Part shown: one piece after another, positions 30,901-38,968 of the stretch | Layout of the letters: each line of letters starts with the position of its first letter | Position numbering within the stretch: the stretch's first letter is position 1 | Assembly (NCBI GenBank): GCA_945288535.1 | Contig: CALYQQ010000021.1 | Location: forward strand, 1-56,715 | Length of the DNA: 56,715 nucleotides | Direction: 5' to 3' | DNA from: an uncultured Enterobacterales bacterium | GTDB lineage: Bacteria > Pseudomonadota > Gammaproteobacteria > Enterobacterales > CALYQQ01 | The notes under the pieces: model-generated | Databases searched by the model: none | What the model saw: the letters and a program-made list of their open reading frames with translations, nothing else | What the model was told of the DNA's origin: nothing | Position numbers and translations under genes: made by a program

Positions 30901-33487
30901 AATTAAAGAAATCAATAATACACGGCATGATATTCCTGTGACTACACTCCATGAGTTAGTAATTGAACAAGCTAAACGCACACCAGATGCAGATGCATTA
31001 GTTGATTGTCAGCAAAAATTATCCTATCGACAAATGCGATATCAAGTTAAATTACTGGCTGCGCAACTCATTAATGAAGGCGTTCTGATTGGTGATCGCA
31101 TTGCTGTTGCCTTACCACGTTCTGTACGTTTAAGTATAGCATTACAGGCGATTATTGAAGTTGGGGCAGCTTGGTTACCATTAGATATTAGTTATCCAGA
31201 TGATCGATTAGTGATGATGATTGATGATGCTAAACCGAGATTAGTCATAACCGAAAAAGCTATTGCTTATCGATTTAGTCAACATGCATCATTGCTTTTT
31301 TTTGATTCACTTGCTGATGAACAACAGCACCCGACCTATACTCCTATTAGTGTTACCGCAAACGATACGGCTTATATTATTTATACATCAGGATCAACAG
31401 GACGACCTAAAGGCGTCATGATAAATCATCAGGCCATTGTAAATCGTCTCTTGTGGATGCAGGCTGCATATCCACTTCAACCACAAGATGTCATATTACA
31501 GAAAACGCCTAGCAGTTTTGATGTTTCTGTTTGGGAGTTTTTCTGGCCATTAATCACGGGGGCAGCATTAATGATGGCGCCGCCAGAAGCCCATAAAGAT
31601 CCGGAACAATTAGTAGCGCTTATTGATAAATATTTTATCACGACTATCCATTTTGTTCCTTCTATGCTGGCGACACTATTAGATAGCTTATCAACACGTA
31701 GTGACGCAGCACCATTTTGTCATAGTTTACGTCGAGTCTTTTGTAGTGGTGAGGTACTTTCTAGCGAATTAGCCCGTCGTTATCAACGTTTAATCACAGC
31801 ACCTTTACATAATTTATATGGTCCAACCGAAGCCGCTGTCGATGTTACTTGGCATCCTGCCAATAGTGGCACTCCGGCAAGTTATTCACTATCGAGCATA
31901 CCTATTGGTCGCCCCGTATGGAATACTCAATTAAGGATATTAGATCCTTGGTTACGACCTGTTCCTATTGGTGTTGCAGGTGATCTTTATCTTAGTGGTA
32001 TTCAACTAGCCATAGGTTATCTAGGCCGTCCAGGTTTAACGGCAAGTCGTTTTGTCGCCGATCCCTTTACACAAGGTGAACGAATGTATCGAACAGGTGA
32101 TATCGCACGTTGGCTCACAGATGGTACTGTCGAATATTTAGGTCGCAGTGATGATCAAGTAAAAATACGCGGGCAACGGATAGAATTAGGGGAAATTGAG
32201 CAAGTATTACTTGAACAACCAGGTATTGCTCAAGCAGTCGTTGGTGCCGTCGCATTAGGTGAAACAGGATCAACGCATCGAGATACAGATAATCGCCAGC
32301 TTATAGCATGGTTAATTTTGCAGTCTGGTTATCGGCTTTCTTCAAACCAACTACAGCAGGCATTAGCGATGCGTTTACCTACCTATATGGTCCCTATAGA
32401 TTATTTATGCCTTGAGCAATTTCCATTAAGTGCAAATGGTAAATTGGATCGTAAGTCATTACCATTGCCAAAAATTCGACATAAAGGAAAATTACCCAAT
32501 ACAAAGCTAGAAAAACAATTGGCTCATTGCTTTTGTACACTTTTAGCTTGCGATACGATTTACAGTGACGATGATTTTTTTGCATTAGGGGGACATTCAT
32601 TATTGGCCATGCGATTAGCGGGCGATATCCGACGGCAAACAGGGTATCAATTATCTGTTGGTGAAATTATTGTTGCTCGGACAGTGGAAAAATTGGCGAC
32701 GTTGTTAACGAACACACATCAACGAGACTCAGCAGAAAGTAAAGGTTTTGGTGAAATATTGACGATAAGGGAAGCACAGGGAATCACGCTATTTTGTGTA
32801 CATCCTGCTTCAGGTTTTGCCTGGCAATATAGTAGCTTATTACACTACCTGCATCATGATTGGTCGCTGATCGGTATACAATCGCCAAGGCCTATGGGGG
32901 GCATAGCCTCTTGCCAATCTCTTGATGATGTCTGTTTACGTTATTTAACGTTGATACGGCAGATACAGCCTCATGGCCCTTATTATTTATTAGGTTATTC
33001 TTTAGGCGGTACACTTGCTTTAGCTATTGCTGCAAAATTACAGCAAGCAGGTGAACAAGTTGCTTTCTTAGGATTATTGGATACATATCCACCGGAGGGA
33101 CAAGATTGGTCAAGTCCAAGTGAAGATGATGTAAAACAAGAAATCGCACATGAACAGGCCGCATTTATGGTCACTGCCAATGATGAACATGATGCGCAAT
33201 TACGTGAAGAAAAGTTAGCTATGTTTACAGATATTGTCGCTAATTATAAAGATGCTATTCGTTTATTATCAACAGCGAAAAGTGACTATTATCACGGTCC
33301 GGTTGAGTTATTTGTCGCAACAAAGACTTTACCCAAAAAGATGAATATACAAGCTACCTGGCAGCCATGGATAACGCAATTGAATCTTCATTTTCAAGAA
33401 TGTGAACATGCGGATATTTTATCACCACAAACACTGGAAACCTTAGGGCCACTGTTAAATCAGTTATTACAATTAGCGAAACGATAA
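24956..33487 (+). CDS. Two-module siderophore NRPS (C-A-PCP-E-C-A-PCP-TE), CbsF/VabF type
   Basis: A 2843-residue synthetase, more than double EntF (1293). Visible domains: C1 (HHIVLDG at ~154), A1 (YTSGSTGNPKG at ~633), PCP1 (Ser ~1033 in GGDSIS), epimerase (HHLVVDGVSW at ~1209, SHGRY, RTVGWLTAEYPV, FNYLGRF), C2 (HHLIVDGW at ~1692), A2 (YTSGSTGRPKG at ~2143), PCP2 (Ser ~2548 in GGHSLL) and TE (GYSLGG, Ser ~2682; His ~2818). I read the A2 pocket as DVWHFSLVDK, the EntF serine code. A1 reads DSEDIGYVDK, with acidic residues at 239 and 278 suited to Lys, Arg or Orn. With DHB from EntB this predicts cyclic (DHB-D-basic-L-Ser)n; Fes and the TE support a cyclic ester. It starts with GTG or TTG-like context at 24956 after AAGAGGG. 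Confidence 0.95.
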   Translation: MDKIVQESVNKTVSMTLPLVAAQTGIWIADQLANPRNAFTIAHYTEISGHLDNTLFDKAIRQGIAEADTVHARFFVNENNIPMQQLPGNSLSQYIDPPQWFDFTKNNDLSAPYRLMDDDLATELPADGDKPLYRHIMMKITNQPERWIWYQRYHHIVLDGFSFDMLTRRILAIYDALRHNRLPGSSPFTPFSKVVDEYSHWQHSCKQKEAAAFWKEYMRQQAKPVSLSFEQRPSVGWTKPFTCQCTYPISQFSAITMDPSLSRYQPVDILMAILAIYFYRLSGERHLSIGFPYMRRLGSAALCATGPVVNILPLQINLTDQMVLADVMQTLQREIKCVRRYQQYEAEQIRADLGLSGGSEALYGPVFNYKIYNGVLKLEGLTLHNHVLAMGPIDDLEFEFSFYQDQLYLTLLANPSKYSEQTLQRHSERITHLLAQVIHQPQQAIANLTIMTQGEQQLLMQWGQGARLTIPLGMTSVVDWLLHQVIIQPDAIAVRSMHQTLTYQQLSDNVMQLARLLIAKGIGADDIVAIGLPRTVNSVVAIFAVLASGAAYLPLDLDYPQQRLILMFADAKPSLLITTQQLKTKLPSLSESATICLDNKDICRQCSSYSQQPIINNERKSAFNPDHLAYIIYTSGSTGNPKGVMCTHRGLTNLITSHANLLIGPEMAYFYQRHQRRMRSGHIASFCFDSSWEPLFCMLLGGELYLFDEELRRDTWAIVQQAKQTPIDMLDITPSFLIQLIDSGLLADPESRPSFIIVGGEATSPQLWQTLQQYTDINIYNYYGPSEYTVDTLGCSLLIADHPLIGRPLANTTVWLLDKHLQPVPIGCLGELYISGLGLARGYLHRPDLTASRFVANPFQEGETMYRTGDIMRWSNQGQLEFIGRTDHQIKVRGFRIELGEIEDALSALPEVSLAVVIAKPHGTTYQLIGYCSVPDPQLRDLPDLSTQLLTKLSYKLPDYMVPALLVVLAELPLSVNGKIDRTALPEPRPTTILRGRKATTENEQVICQAFTTLLGLTEVSIEDDFFRLGGDSISAMALANQLRHSGWQLKPGDIFSLRTPEAMAKKLNRLIAPVHIKNKLQKSLLTHLPIVNWFTEKYGTECCFAHGIYLELPISINAHQLCEALFRLKQLHPALHARTDNNYLLIGEQPAQFDENDVSLWRVDQDIDVVAEKAFFDAIKKLVTKKGKLLHACLLQNARGSDYLVLVIHHLVVDGVSWRILLTELPQLINEIIKNQPCSLTMEQTTLAEWDNYLQQQVTKCREQLAFWQSMLPDKPLSDSPVKHHSSMRAHKRTLLTAQQTHHLLMTLPKLYLATVDEILLSLLFMAYCHQFNQQQLSLQLESHGRYARDNDIDLSRTVGWLTAEYPVTFRLTHSVNSPTSIVRAVKSVLRAVPDHGIGYGLLRYSDQESRQILSAYSQPTILFNYLGRFIHPKTGWQLRKTNKVFCDDFAVYLDESNLPDYSLEINLFVDEQPQGAHLAINWQWDQAMFTEQDIDQFAQTLVQVTEQFYLFAKQKPDIASQTIVASEVAIPGISDQDITQLIARHGPLNAILPLLPLQQGLLFHAQTTHNTGSYNSLTRLTFNNVIEKDQLQNALDLLVKRYPQLAARFDTEQTSVPLQLIPTILDGKHYWLVEYYQLNYAHANDEHNAIQEIEKKILQRDLFNQPEAMLQAVLICHSNKNDHTLFLNIHHLIVDGWSTPLLIQDLLTLLNGNVDKLVEPKVSYMQLIKQLSAKSGTDARHYWQQRLKQVKPTLLFGENPHEGEVKELTILLDPRMEQNVTQFCQQQGLTLNTVMQGVWGLLLSLHSASDDVVFGSPVSGRFGHIDGLAEQIGLFSNTLPVRIKFDMTMPLLPQLKQLQQEQIALLEYDNIGLAEIQQLAGTTTLFDTLFVVENYPDIVNAHSDDTIFYQSITNRGYTHYPLTLLVLPGKQVKLLMEYRSVVTEPQRLAKQLLLLLEQVVTQYEKPLICWQLQPEDDQFLIKEINNTRHDIPVTTLHELVIEQAKRTPDADALVDCQQKLSYRQMRYQVKLLAAQLINEGVLIGDRIAVALPRSVRLSIALQAIIEVGAAWLPLDISYPDDRLVMMIDDAKPRLVITEKAIAYRFSQHASLLFFDSLADEQQHPTYTPISVTANDTAYIIYTSGSTGRPKGVMINHQAIVNRLLWMQAAYPLQPQDVILQKTPSSFDVSVWEFFWPLITGAALMMAPPEAHKDPEQLVALIDKYFITTIHFVPSMLATLLDSLSTRSDAAPFCHSLRRVFCSGEVLSSELARRYQRLITAPLHNLYGPTEAAVDVTWHPANSGTPASYSLSSIPIGRPVWNTQLRILDPWLRPVPIGVAGDLYLSGIQLAIGYLGRPGLTASRFVADPFTQGERMYRTGDIARWLTDGTVEYLGRSDDQVKIRGQRIELGEIEQVLLEQPGIAQAVVGAVALGETGSTHRDTDNRQLIAWLILQSGYRLSSNQLQQALAMRLPTYMVPIDYLCLEQFPLSANGKLDRKSLPLPKIRHKGKLPNTKLEKQLAHCFCTLLACDTIYSDDDFFALGGHSLLAMRLAGDIRRQTGYQLSVGEIIVARTVEKLATLLTNTHQRDSAESKGFGEILTIREAQGITLFCVHPASGFAWQYSSLLHYLHHDWSLIGIQSPRPMGGIASCQSLDDVCLRYLTLIRQIQPHGPYYLLGYSLGGTLALAIAAKLQQAGEQVAFLGLLDTYPPEGQDWSSPSEDDVKQEIAHEQAAFMVTANDEHDAQLREEKLAMFTDIVANYKDAIRLLSTAKSDYYHGPVELFVATKTLPKKMNIQATWQPWITQLNLHFQECEHADILSPQTLETLGPLLNQLLQLAKR

Positions 33488-33512
33488 ATAATGCATACAC
33501 TGTGACAGTCAT

Positions 33513-33552
33513 TATCACCTCCTATTGGATGCCATTCAATCGAGAGGTGATA
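33513..33552. terminator. Hairpin between convergent NRPS and fepC
   Basis: The arms TATCACCTC (33513-33521) and GAGGTGATA (33544-33552) pair exactly. The second arm lies inside the last codons of fepC. There is no clear T-run, so it is only a candidate transcription stop for the two converging operons. Confidence 0.4.
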
Positions 33553-34384
33553 GTGATTTCATTGGTATATGATAGCGTCCTCGTGGGATCACTAAAGGTG
33601 TATTGGACACAGGATCACTTATAATAATACAGGACACCCCAAATACATTAAAAATTAATTCAGACGTAATAATCTCTTGCGGTTTTCCCTGTGTGACGAT
33701 TTTTCCCGCCTGCATAACAATAAGATGATTAGCATAACGGCATGCTTGGTTAATATCATGGAGTACGGTGATAACTGTTTGTTTATTTTCTAAATTTAGT
33801 TGCATGAACAAGTCTAATAATTCAATTTGATGAGAAATATCTAACCATGTTGTTGGTTCATCCAGAAAAATAATAGGGGTTTGTTGTGCTAATACCATCG
33901 CTATCCAAACACGTTGCCGTTGACCTCCGGACAATTCATCGACATAACAATCAGCTAATAGCTCGATTCCCGTTTGCCGCATTGCTTGCATAACAGCTTG
34001 TTGATCTGCTTGGCTCCACTGTTGTAATAACGTTTGATGTGGATAACGGCCACGAGCAACAAGTTCAGCGACAGTAATATTTTCAGGAACTAATGTTTGT
34101 TGCGGTAATAAACCTAATTGGCAGGCAAGCATTTTAGTGGGTGTTTTCTGGATGTCTTTTCCATCCAGTAAAATTTTACCTCGTTGTGGTTTTACTACGC
34201 GACAGAGTGCCTTTAACAGTGTCGATTTACCACAAGCATTAGGACCAATGATAACGGTAAATTTTTTATCGGGAATCGAAACACTAAGATCATTTGCGAC
34301 AATGTAGTGTTCATAATTCAAGGTTAAATGTGATCCTATAAGTCGAGATGTCACGTTGCATCGACTTCTTGTAGCGTCATTCAT
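33536..34384 (-). CDS. fepC: Ferric-siderophore ABC transporter ATPase FepC
   Basis: Powers uptake of the ferric catechol through FepDG. The 282-residue ATPase has Walker A GPNACGKST, the Q-loop region LGLLPQQT, signature LSGGQRQRV, Walker B PIIFLDEPT and the switch His in VLHDINQA. An N-terminal stretch of about 15 residues is longer than in E. coli FepC (271). Its start overlaps the fepG stop by 8 bp, so fepD-fepG-fepC form one coupled operon. Called FepC over FhuC from its place within the ent locus. Confidence 0.93.
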   Translation of the reverse strand: MNDATRSRCNVTSRLIGSHLTLNYEHYIVANDLSVSIPDKKFTVIIGPNACGKSTLLKALCRVVKPQRGKILLDGKDIQKTPTKMLACQLGLLPQQTLVPENITVAELVARGRYPHQTLLQQWSQADQQAVMQAMRQTGIELLADCYVDELSGGQRQRVWIAMVLAQQTPIIFLDEPTTWLDISHQIELLDLFMQLNLENKQTVITVLHDINQACRYANHLIVMQAGKIVTQGKPQEIITSELIFNVFGVSCIIISDPVSNTPLVIPRGRYHIPMKSLSPLD

Positions 34385-35408
34385 GATATTTTTTCATCAT
34401 AAGCCAGATAAGATAAATACCTCCAAGGCTAACGGTTACCGCGCCGACAGGAAGTTGAACGGTTTTAACTGTATGTTGAGCAATGAGATCTGCGAGTAAC
34501 AGCAATAGGCCACCCGTCAATGCACTAGAAATTAACGGCATATAGCTAACATTTGTTAATCTGCGGATTATTTGCGGTGCGGCCAAGGCGATAAAAGAAA
34601 TCGGCCCTGTCAAAGCAACGACAGCCGCAATTAAGACAATAGCGCAAAAAATTAAATGTAGGCGTTTTTTTTCAATATAACAACCCAAAGTAATTACTTT
34701 TTCGTCACCCATTTCCATAATTTTTATTGGTCGGGCCATTAACAGTGTTATTAATAACGTGATGATAATAATAGATAAAATTACGGATGATTTATGCCAT
34801 GTTATCCCATTTAACGAGCCATTTCCCCACAAGGATGCACGAAAAATGTGTTCTAGCGATCCGGTAACAATAAGCCAACTATTAATTGCGGTTAATATTG
34901 CGCTCACGCCAATACCAACGATAATTAAGCGAAAGCTTTGTAAACCTTGCTGCCATGCCAGCAGAAATACTATGATCGCTGATAACAAACCACCCATTAA
35001 TGCGCCTATTAGCATATGCAGATAGTTATTACTAAATACAATTGTCGTGATTAATGCTCCCGTCCAAGCACCCGTACTAAAACCTATCACATCGGGACTA
35101 CCTAGTGGATTACGTGTGATTATTTGAAAGATGGCACCACTTACGGCAAGAGCTGCACCAGCCGTAATAGCAACAATAACTCTTGGTAATCGCCATTGCG
35201 TAATAATCATTTGAATTGTTGACGGACCTTCACCTTGTAATGCCTGCCATATTTGGGAAAAAGAAAACGTCATAGAACCATGTTTGAGTGCAAATAAGCT
35301 GAGTAAGATAATAGATAATAATTGGCACATGTTTATTCCTATGGTGCGACGTGAAATCAATCCACTCAATTTATTATCAGCATAGTGGAATGATATCATT
35401 CTGGTCAT
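34377..35408 (-). CDS. fepG: Ferric-siderophore ABC permease FepG
   Basis: One of two inner-membrane permease subunits of the FecCD type, with about nine to ten hydrophobic helices. The start is set at 35408 because its ATG overlaps the fepD stop as TAATG; the frame is open 14 codons further but inside fepD. Family features are present: TQWRLPRVIVAITAGAALAV, ITRNPLGSPDVIGFSTGA, LIIVGIGVSAIL, MEMGDEKVITLG and LTGPISFIALAAPQIIRR. 343 residues, near E. coli FepG (330). Confidence 0.94.
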   Translation of the reverse strand: MTRMISFHYADNKLSGLISRRTIGINMCQLLSIILLSLFALKHGSMTFSFSQIWQALQGEGPSTIQMIITQWRLPRVIVAITAGAALAVSGAIFQIITRNPLGSPDVIGFSTGAWTGALITTIVFSNNYLHMLIGALMGGLLSAIIVFLLAWQQGLQSFRLIIVGIGVSAILTAINSWLIVTGSLEHIFRASLWGNGSLNGITWHKSSVILSIIIITLLITLLMARPIKIMEMGDEKVITLGCYIEKKRLHLIFCAIVLIAAVVALTGPISFIALAAPQIIRRLTNVSYMPLISSALTGGLLLLLADLIAQHTVKTVQLPVGAVTVSLGGIYLIWLMMKKYHE

Positions 35409-36475
35409 TATCTTTTTCCTATAATTGTATTGCGTTGTCGGACCAGCCAAATAAGGGTAGGTGCACCAATAAATGCGGTTACAATTGAAACACGAAGTTC
35501 ACCTCCGAAAATCAAACGGCTTATAATATCTGCGATCAATATTAACAGTGGTGACATTAGCAAGGCATGTAAAAGTATCCAGCGTTGATCTGGGCCACTC
35601 CACCAACGTGCGATAGGTGGGATCATCAAGCCAACAAAAGCAATTGGGCCAGCAAGTGCTGTTGCTGAGCCACATAGCAACATAATGGCAATAACAGAGA
35701 TAATTTTTAGTCGTACAATATTTACACCTAATGAAATAGCAATATCATCACCCATTCTCAACGCATTAAGTGCTGGTGAAATTACCAAAGTCAATAAGCA
35801 AGCAATAACAATTATAGGTGCAATGACACGAAGGGGGATTAAACTACGAATGTCAAGTGTACCTACTTGCCAAAATCGTAATTGATCAAAGGCGAATGGA
35901 TTTAATAAGGCAATATTATTTGTTAATCCTGTAAGTAAGGCTGAAACAGCAACACCGGATAAAATTAGACGTGTTGGTGTAGCATGTTTTCCGGAAAAAG
36001 AACTGATAAACCAGACACAAAGACTTGCGATAAAAGCACCTAAACAAGCAATCGTTGTTTTGAAGAAAAAATCAGTAATTCTAAAATATACTAGAGATAA
36101 AGCAATAGCAAAACTAGCCCCCGCATTGACGCCTAAAATACCCGGATCAGCTAGTGGATTACGGGTAAGTACTTGAATAAGACAACCCGCTGCACCGAGC
36201 GCCATACCAACTACCAATGCTGCAAGTGTTCTTGGTAAACGCGATTGTAGGACAATGATGCTTTCATGACTATTAATTTGCCCTATCAGGCTTCGCCACA
36301 CGACGTCCATAGAGATATCTTTACTACCAACAAACAGACTAACACAACAAAATATAATTAATAAAAATAAAAATAGGGGGGGGCCAATTTTTCTGCGTAG
36401 TTGACAGTAGTAATGTGGTGATGTTTGTTGAATATAGGAAGAGATTTGTGACCTACTTGATAATAAGCTTGGCAT
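35408..36475 (-). CDS. fepD: Ferric-siderophore ABC permease FepD
   Basis: Partner permease of FepG. Hydrophobic helices throughout after a cytosolic N-terminus of about 30 residues. FecCD motifs: SRLPRTLAALVVGMALGAAG, LTRNPLADPGILGVNAGA, LILSGVAVSALLTG, MGDDIAISLGVN and AGPIAFVGLMIPPIARW. 355 residues against 334 in E. coli, the extra being at the N-terminus. It is the first gene of fepD-G-C, divergent from entS across a 150-bp gap with a Fur-like site. Confidence 0.94.
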   Translation of the reverse strand: MPSLLSSRSQISSYIQQTSPHYYCQLRRKIGPPLFLFLLIIFCCVSLFVGSKDISMDVVWRSLIGQINSHESIIVLQSRLPRTLAALVVGMALGAAGCLIQVLTRNPLADPGILGVNAGASFAIALSLVYFRITDFFFKTTIACLGAFIASLCVWFISSFSGKHATPTRLILSGVAVSALLTGLTNNIALLNPFAFDQLRFWQVGTLDIRSLIPLRVIAPIIVIACLLTLVISPALNALRMGDDIAISLGVNIVRLKIISVIAIMLLCGSATALAGPIAFVGLMIPPIARWWSGPDQRWILLHALLMSPLLILIADIISRLIFGGELRVSIVTAFIGAPTLIWLVRQRNTIIGKR

Positions 36476-36498
36476 GACTAAATCACTCTTCTGTTAAC

Positions 36499-36517
36499 GA
36501 TTATAATAATTATTTCT
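36499..36517. promoter_or_regulatory. Fur-box-like site between fepD and entS
   Basis: GATTATAATAATTATTTCT matches the 19-bp Fur consensus at 13 positions. It lies 24 bp before the fepD start codon and 110 bp before entS, in their shared divergent promoter region. Confidence 0.5.
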
Positions 36518-36626
36518 ATTCTCGTTTTTTTGCGTTATGCTAGCATAGGTTTTTTCAAAAATATATGTTTTCTTTATTGCGCTAAGTTGTTTCCAATATA
36601 ACCTTTATTATTATGTCCGGAGCTTC

Positions 36627-37853
36627 ATGGCTAACGCATCGATTTTACTTGATTTATCACTATTGAAAACGAACCCTTCTTTTCGTGCTATCTTTTTTGC
36701 ACGCATGCTATCCGTCTTTGCCTTAGGTATGTTAACGGTTGGTGTTCCTATACAAATGCAATCCCTTACGGGATCAACGTTACAGGTAGGTATTGTTGTC
36801 GCGCTTGATGGTATCGGGATGTTTATTGGCTTAATGCTAGGAGGTATCTTAGCCGATCGTTATGATCGACGTTTGTTAATCTTATTTGCTCGGGCAATAT
36901 GTGGTTTTGGCTTTGTTGCATTAAGTTTTAATGCAGCGTTAGCAACTCCCTCATTGTTGATACTTTATATTTTATCTGTTTGGGATGGTTTTTTTGGGGC
37001 ATTAGGAATGACCGCCTTGATGGCAGCGATTCCCAATATTGTAGGGCGTGAGAATTTAGGTGCGGCTGGGGCATTAAGTATGATCACCGTTAGATTGGCT
37101 GCCATTGTTTCCCCTGCAATAGGCGGAATAATCATCGTCTTTGGTGGCCCGTGGTTTAATTTTATGATTGCTGCCATCGCTACTTTTGCAACACTTATTC
37201 CATTAATTCGTCTCCCATCTATGATCCCCCAACAGACAGAAAATGAGCATCCCATCACCTCATTAGCTAACGGCATCCGATTTGTTTACCAAAATAAAAT
37301 GGTTTGTGGTGTTCTCCTCATTGGTATACTAATGAGTATAGCTGGTGCTGTACGGATCTTATTTCCAAGTTTATCGCAGGATATTTATCATCAAAATTCG
37401 GTAGCAACGGGACTAATGTATTCAGCCGTTCCATTAGGTGCTATGATCGGTGCATTTACAAGCGGTAGGATCGCTAAAAGTCAGCGGCCTGGATTATTAT
37501 TAATTATCAATACCTGTGGCTCTTTTGTCGTATTAGCGCTATTTGGATTAGTTAGTAGTATCATTCCTGCGTTGTTTTGTTTAGTTTGTTACGGTTACCT
37601 TAATGCTTTTGCCTCATTACTCCAATTTACAATGATCCAAGGCAATACACCAGATCATCTATTAGGCCGCATTAATAGTTTAGTAACAGCGCAAGACGTT
37701 ACAGGTGATTCACTTGGCGCATTGGGTTTAGGTCTAGTTGCTCGCATAATTTCGCCAATATCAGCTGCACTTAGCTTAGGGATTTTTGCCGGCTGTAGTT
37801 GTTTACTTATTGCATTTGCTGTGAAACCACTAAGACAATTTACCCTAAAATAA
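36627..37853 (+). CDS. entS: Siderophore exporter EntS (MFS)
   Basis: A twelve-helix major facilitator that exports the finished catechol siderophore across the inner membrane. The 408 residues follow E. coli EntS closely: LLKTNPSFRAIFFARMLS, GLMLGGILADRYDRR, SVWDGFFGALGMTALMAA, RENLGAAGALSMITVRL and LLGRINSLVTAQDVTGDS. It is divergent from fepD and convergent with fepB, and is followed at once by an intrinsic terminator. The synthetase here makes a larger product than enterobactin, so the exporter presumably handles that compound. Confidence 0.93.
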   Translation: MANASILLDLSLLKTNPSFRAIFFARMLSVFALGMLTVGVPIQMQSLTGSTLQVGIVVALDGIGMFIGLMLGGILADRYDRRLLILFARAICGFGFVALSFNAALATPSLLILYILSVWDGFFGALGMTALMAAIPNIVGRENLGAAGALSMITVRLAAIVSPAIGGIIIVFGGPWFNFMIAAIATFATLIPLIRLPSMIPQQTENEHPITSLANGIRFVYQNKMVCGVLLIGILMSIAGAVRILFPSLSQDIYHQNSVATGLMYSAVPLGAMIGAFTSGRIAKSQRPGLLLIINTCGSFVVLALFGLVSSIIPALFCLVCYGYLNAFASLLQFTMIQGNTPDHLLGRINSLVTAQDVTGDSLGALGLGLVARIISPISAALSLGIFAGCSCLLIAFAVKPLRQFTLK

Positions 37854-37874
37854 GATGACATTTTGTCATCTTTT
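37852..37874 (+). terminator. Intrinsic terminator after entS
   Basis: The stem AAGATGACA/TGTCATCTT with a 3-base loop is followed by T residues, starting in the entS stop codon. Confidence 0.7.
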
Positions 37875-37924
37875 AATAAAAAAGAGCTAATGATCACTAT
37901 TCCCATTGTATTATTAAGAGGTCG

Positions 37925-38968
37925 CTAATTATTTTTACGATGACGGACTACTGAAAAATAATTTTCAATTCTATCTAACATATTCGTTGCACTGTAATAA
38001 TCAAGACGAAAGGTATCTGCACCCATATCATAAAGCTGATTGTTACGGATCGCAGGGAGATGCTGGAAAAAAGGATTATGGGTTATATCGGCAATTGTAT
38101 TACGGCTTGTAGCAAAAAGCAGAAATGATTGGCCAGTTAGGCCATCTGCAACTTGTTCACCCGATAGCTGAATTATATCATGACGTATGCCCATACTAGT
38201 TATGGTTTTTAAATTATTGGGTAAATTAGCTAAAGTAAAACCTAATGAATTTAATAAGTTACCTTGTGCTGAATGAGTCGTCCAAAGGTTGACTCCGCGA
38301 CCATCTTCATAATAAACAAACGCTGATATTGGATTGGTTGGCAAATGGAGTGTTTCGCGTAGAGTATGTATGCGTTGTTCGAAAGTATTAATAATTTTGT
38401 TTGCATCCTCTTCATGCCCAATAATATAACCGAGCTGTTGAGTTAATTGTTGCCAACTTTTATCACTATAATCAATGAGTATTGTTGGTGCTATTGATGC
38501 TAATTGATCATATATTTTTAAGGCAGAATCGCCACCAGTTGTCGAGACAAGAATAAGATCAGGTAATACGGCAGCAATGAGCTCAGCGTTAGGTTCACCA
38601 ATATAAAGTGGTTTAATTTGCCGTTGCTTGGCAATTGTTGCCCATTGAATGAAGAATCCCTGATCATCAGAAACGGGTGTATTTGGTGCAGTAGCACCAG
38701 AACCAACCAAAGGCGCATTAATCGCTAAAAGTGTTCCTGTTAAGGTCACACTCGTCGAAACAATGCGTTGTGGTTTAGTATAAAGCGTTATTTTTCCCCT
38801 CAATGTTTCAATTGTTCTTGGCCATTGTGAGGTTAAATTTGATTCTACAGGCGTGACTGATTCGATATTCGTTATTTGTTTATTTTTATTATTATCATGA
38901 CACCCCGTATTGGGAAAAAGTATTAACAAAATTAATATAAAACTCACTGAATAAGAACAATGCGTCAC
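37925..38968 (-). CDS. fepB: Ferric-siderophore periplasmic binding protein FepB
   Basis: Delivers ferric siderophore from the periplasm to FepDG. The hydrophobic leader ends in PNTGC, a lipobox-like site, so it may be lipid-anchored, unlike E. coli FepB. Features of the class III binding fold: PQRIVSTSVTLTGTLLAI, LIAAVLPDLILVST, FVYYEDGRGVNLWTT and LLATSRNTI-like LLFATSRNTIADI. 347 residues against 318. It is monocistronic, leftward; AAAGGA lies 7 bases before the GTG start. Confidence 0.92.
   Translation of the reverse strand: MTHCSYSVSFILILLILFPNTGCHDNNKNKQITNIESVTPVESNLTSQWPRTIETLRGKITLYTKPQRIVSTSVTLTGTLLAINAPLVGSGATAPNTPVSDDQGFFIQWATIAKQRQIKPLYIGEPNAELIAAVLPDLILVSTTGGDSALKIYDQLASIAPTILIDYSDKSWQQLTQQLGYIIGHEEDANKIINTFEQRIHTLRETLHLPTNPISAFVYYEDGRGVNLWTTHSAQGNLLNSLGFTLANLPNNLKTITSMGIRHDIIQLSGEQVADGLTGQSFLLFATSRNTIADITHNPFFQHLPAIRNNQLYDMGADTFRLDYYSATNMLDRIENYFSVVRHRKNN

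Noticed and set aside
24956..33487. EntF (enterobactin synthase) label
   Set aside because: The protein is over twice the EntF length and has an additional A domain and an epimerase; only its second half corresponds to EntF.
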